A program made the position numbers and the translations under genes. Below, piece by piece: positions 55,561 to 64,000 of a stretch of 64,000 nucleotides of DNA. The stretch comes from Hsuehochloa calcarea (lineage: Eukaryota; Streptophyta; Magnoliopsida; Poales; Poaceae). Location: positions 23,903,385 to 23,967,384 of the forward strand of contig CM070594.1 in NCBI GenBank assembly GCA_036346395.1, written 5' to 3'. Each line of letters begins with the position of its first letter. Position 1 is the first letter of the stretch. Under the pieces are notes generated by a model. It searched no databases and was not told where the DNA came from. It saw nothing but the letters and a program-made list of their open reading frames with translations.

Positions 55561-55860
55561 ATCGAGACTTTACTGCTTGACTCGTGGTCGCCGGGTGGGA
55601 AGGAAAGGTCCGGATTGTAGACTCGGGTTGTTCACGCCATATGGTGGTGAGTCTCGTTGGTTTTCTTTCTAGCCCAAGGCCGTGTGATGAGACGATCACC
55701 TTCTGAGATGCTTCATTTGGGCGCCATCGCTAAAGGTATGTGAGCATTAATGATTCTTTTATTTTAAAAGATGTTGCCTTAGTAAGTAAGCTGCAGATAA
55801 TCTTTCAGTCTCTCACCACCGATGACGGTTTCGAGGTGAGCTTTAAGAAAAACAATTGCA
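55561..55860 (+). pseudogene. S2 protease region
   Basis: RIVDSGCSRHM with the DSG at 55620-55628, same as S1 (VDSGCSRHMTG). Downstream ILKDVALVSKL (about 55762-55794) leads toward integrase. Frames broken. Confidence 0.72.
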
Positions 55861-55979
55861 AAATTCTTGATTCTTCTGTAGTCTAGTTTATGGATTTCTC
55901 GTTATGGGAGGATTTTTCGTGCTGATTTTTCCGGATCTTCCGTGATCCTCTCCGATGTTTAATTGCTTCAATCCCGTGA

Positions 55980-56850
55980 TTTGTCTTTCTCGCATAGGAG
56001 ACTTGGTCATATAGGATTTGATCATCGACCGAGTTAGTGGCCACGATCTCATTCGTGGTTTGCCAAACTCAAAATGGTCAAGGATCTTGTTTGTGCTCCT
56101 TGCCGACACGGCAAAATGGTTGCCGCTTCACATCCTCCGCCATAAAGATGACTATGACAGATGCACTGTGTCAATCGCCCATATGGACACAAGATGGGAC
56201 CAACTAGAGTGCAATCGAGAGGAGGAAGTGGTACGACTTGTCGTGGTCGATGACTTCTCGAGGTATTCTTGGGTGTTCTTCTTAGCCTCAAGGATGAGAC
56301 GTTTACTCTTTTTCGTGGTCTTTTAGTAGGCTTTCGTTGAGCTCCTGTGCATTACGAGCACCAGACCGATAATGGCACCGAGTTCAAGAATTCCTACTTT
56401 GAGAGTTTTGTGGTGAGACAGTGTAGAGCACCGGTTCTCGTCTCCATACGCCCTCAACAAAATGGCGTTGTGGAGAGGAAGAACCGCACCTTGGTCGAGA
56501 TGGCTGGACGATGCTTGATGAGTACTCTACACCTAGGAAGTTTTAATGAGGAATTGCTACGCTTGTCATGTTTCTAATGAGTTTTTCTTCTGCACTCTTG
56601 CATCGCACTTCTTATGAGTTGAGATATGGGCGAAAACCAGCGCCTCGCATTTTCGTGTGTTTGGTTGCAAGTGTTTTATTCTCAAGTCCGGGAACCTAGA
56701 TAAGTTCGAGTCACGATCTTGTGATGGGATCTTTCTGGGTTACTCGACTTCTTCTCGTGCCTATAGAGTCTGGAACTGCGAATCTAGTAAATTGTTAGAA
56801 ACCTGTGAGGTGACCTTCGATGAGGCCAGTCCAGGGACTAGGCCTGATAT
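55980..56850 (+). pseudogene. S2 integrase
   Basis: HRRLGHIGFDH and GHDLIRGLPN (pre-integrase), then HMDT with the first Asp at 56186-56188, VVVDDFSRYSWVFFLASR, TDNGTEFKN with the second Asp at 56368-56370, and NGVVERKNRTLVEMAGRCLM with the Glu at 56473-56475. The second Asp and Glu are in one frame exactly 35 codons apart, the standard DD35E spacing. C-terminal part: FGCKCFILKSGNLDKFESRS, CDGIFLGYSTSSRAYRVWN and CEVTFDEASPG (56657-56850). Confidence 0.85.
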
Positions 56851-57960
56851 CTCAGGTTCCTTAGAGCAGTCTGAGTCCATCTTTGTGGACGATGAGGAGG
56901 ATGGAGATGAGGGTTGTTTACCCGATCCAGTTCCTTCTCTTCCTCTTGAGGTGCCCTCTTCCACCGCACTCGAGGAGATCGCCTTACCTTCGCTTCTTCG
57001 AAGCTAGTGGCTCTGTCCCTATCTCGCTCGCTAATGAGGTAGAGGCCACTTCTTCATCTCACCTCGACCTCCAAGACACATTCAAAAGGACCATCCTTGA
57101 GAGAGATAATTGAGATCTCTTTGAGCGAGTCACTGCTCAAAAGCGGCATGTCTCTATTCTGCTCCATTACGCCTTTGTTGCCTCGTTTGAGCCCAAAGAC
57201 GCTTGTCATGCTCTTTCTGATGAGTCATGGACTAACGCCATGCACGAGGAATTGGAAAACTTTGAAAGGAACAAGGTCTGGTCCCTTGTTGAGCCCCCTC
57301 AAGGTCACAATATCATTGGGACCAAATGGGTGTTCAAGAACAAGCAAAGTGAAGATGGGTTAGTCATTCGAAACAAGGCTAGACTGGTAGCTCAGGGGTA
57401 CTCTCAAGTTGAGGGTCTAGATTTCGAAGAGACCTTTGTCCCTGTAGCTAGACTTGAAGCCATTAGAATCCTGCTTGCCTTTGCAGCCTCTAAGGGTTTC
57501 AAGCTTTACCAGATGGATGTCAAGAGTGCCTTCCTCAATGGCCTTATTGAGGAAGAAGTCTATGTCGATGACCTCTCGGTTTCGAGAACCCCAAATACCC
57601 TAACCATGTCTACAGGCTTTCCAAAGCTTTGTATGGACTCAAGCAGGCTCCCAGAGCTTGGTATGAAAGGCTTAAGTCCTATCTGCTGAGCCATGGTTTT
57701 GAGATGGGTAAAATTGACAAAACCTTGTTCATCCGCCGCCGAGGCACCGATCTTTGCTCGCCCGGATCTACGTGGATGACATTATCTTTGGCGGCTCCTC
57801 GCATGCTCTCGCTTCCCGTTTTCCGATGTCATGAGCTCGGAGTTTGAAATGAGCATGATGGGCGAGTTGAGTTTCTTCCTTGGCTTCCAAATCAAACAGA
57901 CTCGAGAGGTACCTTTCTTCATCAAGGCAAATACACTCGAGACCTCCAAGCGCTTCGACA
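56851..57960 (+). pseudogene. S2 linker and reverse transcriptase
   Basis: Acidic/Pro-rich linker to about 57110. RT: AMHEELENFERNKVWSLVEP (57238), GTKWVFKNKQSEDGLVIRNK, ARLVAQGYSQVEGLDFEETF, RILLAFAASKGFKLYQMDVK and SAFLNGLIEEEVYV in one frame to about 57570, then YGLKQAPRAWYERLKSYL in another, YVDD at 57769-57780, and SEFEMSMMGELSFFLGFQIK (57834-57895). The best-preserved RT in the window over 57240-57570. Confidence 0.85.
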
Positions 57961-57999
57961 TGAATGATGGAAAGCCAAGATCAACCCCAATGGCATCTA

Positions 58000-58706
58000 C
58001 AAATGCTCTAGATCCGGATGAAGACGGCGAACTGCTGACCAAAAGGATTTTAGGAGCATGATTGGCTCTCTCTTGTACCTCACGGCCTCGAGACCGGACA
58101 TACACTTCTTCAGTGTGTCTTTGTGCTCGGTTTGAGCTTCTCCTCGCGTATCTCACCGTCAGCGGTGAAGCGCATCTTCGCACCTTCGAGCTACTATTGA
58201 CTATGGTATCCGTACTCTTCCTCTTCTTGTCTATCTCTTAGAGCCTTCTCCGTGCACGATTTCATTTGTCAGAGGATAGATAGGAAGAGCACTTCCGCAC
58301 TTGCCAATTCATTGGCACTTCTCTCGCCTCCGGTCGCCGAGGAAGCAATCCGGTGTTGCGCACCCACTGCAGAGGCCGAGCACGCTGTCGCAGCCGATTC
58401 TTTGTAGTCAAGTGCTTTGATGGTCTCGACCTGCAGGATTTCGGGCTATCTATCGACTGCGTTCCACTCTTCTGTGATAACACGTCTGCGATTTGCATTG
58501 CCAAGAACCCAGTGCAACATTCTCGGACCAAGCATATAGATATCAGATATCACTTTCTTCGAGATCATGTAGAGAAGGGTGACATTGTGCTCCAGTTTGT
58601 GGAGAGTGAGCACCAGTTGGCAGATATCTTCACTAAGCCTCCGGACGGCTCGGTTTTGCCTCTGCCATGGGAGAGCTTAGTGGTTTGTCCTTACGGACTG
58701 CTGTGA
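58000..58706 (+). pseudogene. S2 RNase H and end of pol
   Basis: SMIGSLLYLTASRPDI-like start (58056-58100), damaged middle, then LFCDNTSAICIAKNPVQHSR, TKHIDIRYHFLRDHVEKGDI, ESEHQLADIFTKP and a stop at 58706 after CPYGLL. Mirrors S1 (42540-43240). A GAGGGGGAG purine tract starts at the stop codon as in S1. Confidence 0.83.
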
Positions 58707-60352
58707 GGGGGAGCTTTGTGCTACTACTGTATTATATTATATTATATTATATCATATTATACTATTACTTCTTTCTGGTTTCATTTTTGGGTCGAAGTCC
58801 TTCCAGCATAGGTTAGAGTGGTTCACTTGCCAAATTGCTTTGACTGCTACTTCTTGTCTTGTGCTTCTAGGATGCTGCTTATTAGCTGTCTCTTCCTTCT
58901 CTAAGTAGAGCTTACTCACTTCTTATAGGTTCTAGCAGGGGTCGGGCCACCCTTGGGTAGACAGGACGATGTTTGCTCCTTAGTGTATGTATAGATCACC
59001 GATAGTCCTAGAATCATATGGGGTAGATAAGAACACGTCTGAGCGATAGTTTTCTATATCTTTCTATGCTCTAAAGGACCGCTTTTCTGCTTTACTTATC
59101 GATTCTCGCTTTTGTTCCTTTGGTTGGGGAGTTATTCTTGGTTATTCCATATTCTTAATTATGTCATACATCAACCTCAATTAAAAGATGCATCTCATTC
59201 AAGGGAATCGGATTTTGTGTATTTCATCAAGCATTGCATAATAATCAAATGGAGCCTTGTTTATTATCCCTTATGATCTGTTTTCACTTTTTACATCTTG
59301 CCATGATTTATGCTAAACTGCTAGATCTATCATGACTTTTTATGTGTAGTTTAGTCTTTGACATGCTAAGGTATTTAAAAATGATAAACTTGAATTAAAA
59401 TCTTGTCATGATAGCTCTTGAGACTAGTCTGGTTAAAACTATCCTTTTATGATTTTCGCCATGTCAAGTAGGCTGAGTTGAGTCTGAATCTCTTTTGTGC
59501 GAAAAACCGATCTCACCAAATCTTTCTCATGAGACGGCTTGCCATTGCACTAGGCATGAACTCGGGGAAGCCTTGATGACCTAAGATCACCTCCTTAAGT
59601 CTGTTGTTTGGAGTGGTCGATAAGGCTTGGGATCTAGCACATGGCTAATAAAAAAATGGTTGAAGCTCAGAGGCGCTTGTGGATGGCACCTAGTCCAGAG
59701 CTTGCTTTCTCGAGATAAAACCTTAAAGAGCCTTAAAATAGAAAGTCTTCTAAAAAGAAAAATGTGCTAAAATTGCTTATCATCAAAGAGACCAAGTTCG
59801 GATAAAATGAGTCCTTCTTCAATGGTAGCTCTCTAAACTGCTCAAGATGAGTCTTCTTGGTTCAACTTAGATTATTTGACATGGCTTGTATCATCTTTGG
59901 ATATCTTTAGCTAGACTTCAATCTTGACTTAATTGACTGCTAAAGAACTGGATCATTAATCGATTATGGACTTTCTGTCTTAGCTCTTCTATACATCGAT
60001 TGTCATGATCTTGATAGCATTCTTACGTGTTATGGCTTGGTGTAATACTCTAATAGTCATTTTGGATAATCTACATGGCTCCTAATGCTTAAAATGAACA
60101 TCATATAGTCTTTTCCTCCCTTTTCTACATATTGATGATTTTATTGCCAAAGGGGAGAATGATTGTGAGAAAAGCCTTTCAAGAAAAGCCTTGAGTTTTG
60201 TGCGAAAATTGCTCTTTCATCTCATCTCAAGTCTTTCTCTTTTGTCAACTTGGTCTTGAGCTTAATTGCACTTGTTTAGACCTTGGTTGACTGGAATCTC
60301 AAACTCATCTTATGCTTTTGGTGCATTGTCAATATACTCATCAAGGGGAGAT
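58707..60352 (+). other. S2 3' spacer between pol and LTR
   Basis: 1.65 kb with no credible ORF. Holds an (ATATT)n tract at 58730-58765, a GTGGATGGCACCTAGTCCAG motif (59679-59698) shared with the S1 spacer, a GAGACGGCTTGCCATTG stretch (59531-) similar to the S1 repeat at 43886, and the PPT CAAGGGGAGAT ending at 60352. Confidence 0.75.
58730..58765 (+). repeat. (ATATT)n microsatellite
   Basis: About seven pentamer units with one interruption, just after the S2 pol stop. Confidence 0.9.
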
Positions 60353-61979
60353 TGAGAGACCATGTGAGAGGTCCTCCACTCTGAGTGATGAGTATTTGAC
60401 AAGTGTGTTGATTAGATTGAGAGTTGAGGTTTTTGTTTGGACTATTTCTGGGTTGTGTCGGGAAATCGAACTACCATTGTGTATGGAGCGGAAGTTCCGA
60501 TTAATCGAACTACCGGTGTTGGAAAAGGAACTTCCGATTTACAGGTTTTGGTTTGGTGAAGAGAATCGGAACTTCCGCAGATGGGGTAGCGGAGTGTCCG
60601 ATATATCGTATTGAGATTCCTCCGAGACGAAAATCGGAATAGAATTTTTGGGCGTGCGGATGTTAGAAGATCGGAAGTTCGCTTGGTAAGCACGGAACTT
60701 CCGATAATTCGACAAGTGCGGATGTTCGAAATCGAACTTCGCCGTGGTAAGTGCGAACTTCCTATTGTGTCCGTAATCGCGAGAGAAGGTTGAATTGTGA
60801 TTTTGATTTTGTATGAGTTTGAGTCTTATACAAATATTGATGCTATGATATTGTGCAATGCTATGTGATGTGTTTTTGTCTGTGTTGACTGCAGGGCATC
60901 AAGATGGAGTCGTGGCGAGACACGTGGACCGGACTAGGTGCAGGAGGCGTTGAGGTCAGAACGGTCGGGATGTGTCGAAGACGGCGTGAATCTTGAAGCG
61001 GTTGCGAGTCGTGCACAACAAGGTGTACGGGAGGCTTCCAGAAGGTGCGCAAGGGGCGAAAGGGTCTTTTCGCAAAGCGGCAAAAGTGGAGGTGGTTCCG
61101 TTCGGGTGTAGCGGGCTTAATGGGTTGGAGGCCCATTAGCCAAGGCTATAAATAGGGGAGAACCCTGGGGTTAGGGTTAGACTTTTAGAGAGAAAATTAG
61201 GTTAGCTCTAGAAAAGATTTGTTTTGCTTTTTGAGAGCTTGTTGAGAGGAGAGTATGATCTGAAATCTTATGTAATCTTTCCTCCTGTTTCCATCTGTAA
61301 ACATTTGATATCTATCAATGAAACTCTGAGTTTTGATTACTTGTTTATGTCCTCTTCTTTCTCTCTGTTCTCATGTTAAATATCTAGGGTTTTGGCATAT
61401 CTTTTGATTCGTCTTATGAAATAGCATGAAACTTGATATCTAGATTCGTTTTGATATTGCTAATGTATCCTCAAAGTTTCATGAACTAGGAATCAGAGAA
61501 TCGTGTCTATTTCGGGTTTTGGTCTTTCTTGCCCTTCTTCAAGAAATCCGATTTTGGGTTGTTTGTTAAATCTTTGTTTGCGATTCTTCTCCATGAGGTC
61601 AAGATGTTGCTTAGGATGATGTCTGTGAAACTTGACCAGAGAAGAGCATTCAAGATTGAGCACTTTGGATTTTTGGGAAAACCCGGCGATCGTGTTCTTG
61701 GTCGGGACAATCGGAACTTCCGATTGTCCACGGTGAATTATCATGAGCGGAACTTCCGCACAGATCCGGAACTACGGAGTGCGGAACTACATCACGGTAG
61801 AATCGGACCTTCCGATTTCGGCGAAACAGTCTAAAGTTTATTTTGATTCTCGATTTTGCTTCACTCTTCTTAAGAGATCCAGAGGGCTTTGTAGATTTGT
61901 TTTAAATACAGTAAAGGGGAGTTCTTAATTTTTATTGCACCATTCACCCCCCCCCCTCTGTTGCCATTTCGGTCCTTCA
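60353..61979 (+). repeat. S2 3' LTR
   Basis: 1,627 bp. Nearly identical to 51084-52698 outside CTG/CAG and palindrome sites (e.g. GACTATTTCGGTCAGTCAGG against GACTATTTCTGGGTTGTGTC). Ends GGTCCTTCA followed by the TSD TGTTT. Confidence 0.92.
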
Positions 61980-61984
61980 TGTTT

Positions 61985-63699
61985 TCATGCGAACCTTGGT
62001 TAGTTTCGGTGGTTAATTACATTGGCAATAGAGAGGTTTTAGAATTTTCTAATCGAGGGGACGACTAATAGATCTGTTTAGCACTATTTAGGCCGCTGTT
62101 CTGTTGAACGATTTATTCGGGTACCTTAATGGCAAATTGTGAAAATGTCATCTACTAGTTAATTGTAGATAATTTCGATATCTTTCTATAGCATATTTTA
62201 TCATGTCAATCGGACAAGTAGAATTCGAGATATGATTTTCGGAAGACTGCTGTCTTTGCGGTTGTCGTCTTTCGGCGCTGTTTTGGTAGACTGTAGAGTA
62301 AAAATAGTAAATAGCTTAATTAGAGTTTTTGATCTACATGAAAGTTGTAGATAATTGCCCAATGGTTCTGTAGAATCTGAGAACGCGAATTTTGGTTGAG
62401 TAAAACAAAAGTTATGAATTTAGTAAGACTGCTGTTCCGAAGCGGACAGACCGACTTTCTGGGCTAAATACGGAGGGTTAGATGATTTAATTAGAAGTCT
62501 TCGTAATCTAAGAAATGTGGATAATTTTATGAAGAATCCAGAATGGGGTGGTTTGTGGTGATCGGACTTTCGAGTCAAAAGTTACGCTCTTTTTAGTAAC
62601 CGGACAGCTATGGGTAACTATTCGGTACCGGCGTAACGTGGTATATTTGGGGACAGTAGGAGCGAAGTATATTGATTGCTATTCTTGTTGCTATAGCTTG
62701 TATTGAAGTTGGTGTATTTAATATAGGAGGCGTCGTGTTTGTTGCCATCTGCTAGCCAAATTGTGCGTCGCAACTAGTAAAGGCAAGTGCATGGTAGACA
62801 ATGATCAATGATCGATCAACGTTTTCTTTATCTTCTATTACCATTATTGTTGTGCTTTTATTTTTTTTAATTGCAAGCAATGGAATGGTATGGATTTATA
62901 TTGTTAATGGACATGATGAAAAGTTGGATATGATGTTTATGATGGAGTTTGCATGTTTGCATACATAAGCATCTTTGCATATGAGCAGGTGATCATGAAT
63001 GATCACAACTCCACGGGAGTGGAGGAGGTCCCCGATCCTTATGGAGGAACGGGCTTGAGAGTGAATGTTGTCATGAGCATTCACTCATGCTATACCGTAG
63101 ATACGTGAAAGAAGTGCATGTGGACATGTAGTTTAGAGTTGCATTCATACATGAGATTAATGGATGTGAATCAAAGAGAATATAAGCGCATGAGAATAGT
63201 AATAGAAGTACCGTGATGATAATGAAGTTATTGAATGTCGTTGATTTATTATTGTCGTTGTTTATGGATGTGTTTCTTTGAGTCGTGGACTCACCCTTGC
63301 TCTATTGTTGTCTTTAGGTGATCTTCGAGGATGCCGTAACTGAGAGCGAGTAGTGCACATGGACAACACATGATCATTTGCCATAAGAACCTTTTCATTC
63401 ACAATTGGATTACTCTGGGACATGTTAGAGGTTGATTAAAGTTTAGGACATCGTTTGGACTAGACTATTTGCTTTATTAATTTGGATTCATTGGTTGATG
63501 CTATTTTGGATTATTTACCTGGTTATAATTTCCCTTGCTTATTTATTATCGCTTGATACATAATAATGCATGTTCTTTTGTGATCCATGGATATATTTAT
63601 TGTTGTTTTCTGGCTGTAATTTTATAGTGTGTCGATAATTATTAGTTTAGATAGTAGTGTGGTGGCATTCTAGGCTCAGTGTTGGGCTGGGGTGTTACA
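61985..63699 (+). repeat. Y2 5' LTR, second piece
   Basis: Units marked by AGATATG at 62228, AGTTATG at 62410 and AGTTACG at 62580 (spacings 182 and 170). Acceptor-like TTAATATAG ending at 62726, candidate exon 62727-62786, then GTGCATGG; GAGTC-GTG-GACTC stem, T-rich tract and GTCTTTAG ending at 63317; LTR end at 63699. Confidence 0.87.
62727..62786 (+). other. Candidate spliced leader exon in Y2 LTR
   Basis: 60 nt between AATATAG and GTGCATGG, ending AAAGGCAA as in X1. The third exon would start at 63318 and run through the PBS to the gag start at 63963. Confidence 0.45.
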
Positions 63700-63701
63700 G
63701 T

Positions 63702-63713
63702 TGGTATCAGAGC
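63702..63713 (+). other. Primer-binding site (Y2)
   Basis: TGGTATCAGAGC, followed by CAGG; intact, two bases after the LTR end. Confidence 0.92.
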
Positions 63714-63962
63714 CAGGTTTTAGGTCCGTGGTGAATAGATTAACAACATAGCAAACTAAAATTGTTAAAAATTTGTTTTAGTATTAGTAAATCAACTAAA
63801 ATTTGCTAATGGTTAACTAACCTAAAATTTGACACACTAGTGCACAGTAGGTTAGAGAGAGGTACGAATATAGTTTTTACGCTTCCGTTATGTTGTTCAT
63901 TGATGGATGATTTTATTTTGACCTTTGAGCTCATTGTGTATTGTTGATTGTGGTTGATAGCT

Positions 63963-64000
63963 ATGCCGAGGGGTAGAGGGCGTGGTCGTGGTGGCGTGAT
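63963..64000 (+). CDS. Y2 gag, N-terminal fragment running off the window
   Basis: ATG at 63963 opens MPRGRGRGRGGV, the Arg/Gly-rich start typical of gag in this gypsy group (compare X2 at 11688, MARGRGSGRGRS). It lies about 250 bp after the PBS, a normal leader length. Only 12 codons are visible, so whether the gene is intact is unknown. The leader 63714-63962 has no other ORF of note. Confidence 0.65.
   Translation, partial: MPRGRGRGRGGV

Larger units (their letters stand above)
51084..61979 (+). mobile_element. S2: complete copia (Sirevirus-like) retrotransposon
   Basis: 10,896 bp with a perfect TSD TGTTT (51079-51083 and 61980-61984). LTRs 51084-52698 and 60353-61979 are very similar. 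Order: PBS, gag, protease, integrase, RT, RNase H, long spacer, PPT. Gag is unusually long before the protease (about 2.8 kb), as in Sireviruses. Every pol domain can be recognised but frames are broken throughout. It sits inside the Y2 LTR, which sits inside S1, so it is the youngest layer on this side. Confidence 0.92.
50424..64000 (+). mobile_element. Y2: 5' part of a gypsy element, LTR split by S2
   Basis: LTR starts TGTAATATTCTG at 50424, is interrupted at 51083 by S2, resumes at 61985 and ends GGGGTGTTACA at 63699, followed by an intact PBS and an Arg/Gly-rich gag start. Net LTR about 2.38 kb. The 3' end is beyond the window, so no TSD can be read. LTR end and leader match Y1, but unlike Y1 the gag start looks intact, so Y2 could be the autonomous relative. 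Confidence 0.82.

Overview
This window looks like plant nuclear DNA, and I see no host gene in it. Almost all of it is a nest of LTR retrotransposons inserted into one another. The evidence is tRNA-iMet-type primer sites (TGGTATCAGAGC) next to LTR ends, GC-rich leaders containing CCGCCGCC and AAACCCTA motifs, long-LTR Ty3/gypsy elements, and Ty1/copia elements with Sirevirus-like layout. This suggests a large-genome monocot, perhaps a grass; I cannot name the species. Labels used below: X = gypsy elements whose LTRs end ...TAGTCAGGGTGTTACA (X1 deviates slightly); Y = gypsy elements whose LTRs end ...GGGCTG(T/G)GGTGTTACA; S = copia elements.

Layout. 1-519 is a piece of an X-like LTR. 520-4437 is X1 (+): a full 5' LTR, PBS and part of a non-coding interior. 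4438-4763 plus 14002-14117 is the 3' end of a Y LTR (Y0), split by X2. X2 (4769-13996, minus strand, target-site duplication CCCCC) is the only gypsy element here with a recognisable gag-pol. 14118-16791 is a gag-side remnant of a copia element (S3). 16792-41919 is Y1 (+), a gypsy element with no usable coding region. Its 5' LTR is split by X3 (17153-25749, minus, TSD GCAGC) and its interior by X4 (31201-40051, plus, TSD AGGAG). 41920-50423 is copia S1 in the order 3' half, one LTR, 5' half. 50424-64000 is the 5' part of Y2 (+). Its LTR is split by the complete copia element S2 (51084-61979, plus, TSD TGTTT), and its gag starts at 63963 and runs off the window.

How the parts relate. X2 carries gag, protease, RT, RNase H and integrase. 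X1, X3 and X4 have X-type LTRs and PBS but a non-coding interior that keeps, at most, a short tail of pol next to the polypurine tract. That is the expected shape of non-autonomous partners of X2. The Y1 interior is related to the X3/X4 interior although its LTRs differ.

Three patterns cut across the elements. (1) Gypsy LTRs contain degenerate tandem units with a period close to 182 bp. (2) Every complete gypsy LTR carries ordered splice-like signals bounding a 60-65 nt candidate exon, and the 182-bp array lies in the first candidate intron. (3) Copia LTRs S1, S2 and S3 carry arrays of 11-bp odd-centred palindromes with a different sequence in each family. In addition, differences between copies pile up at CTG/CAG sites, including inside primer-binding sites and zinc knuckles. 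Many frameshifts in the annotated pol genes may therefore be base-calling errors at CHG-methylated sites rather than true decay.
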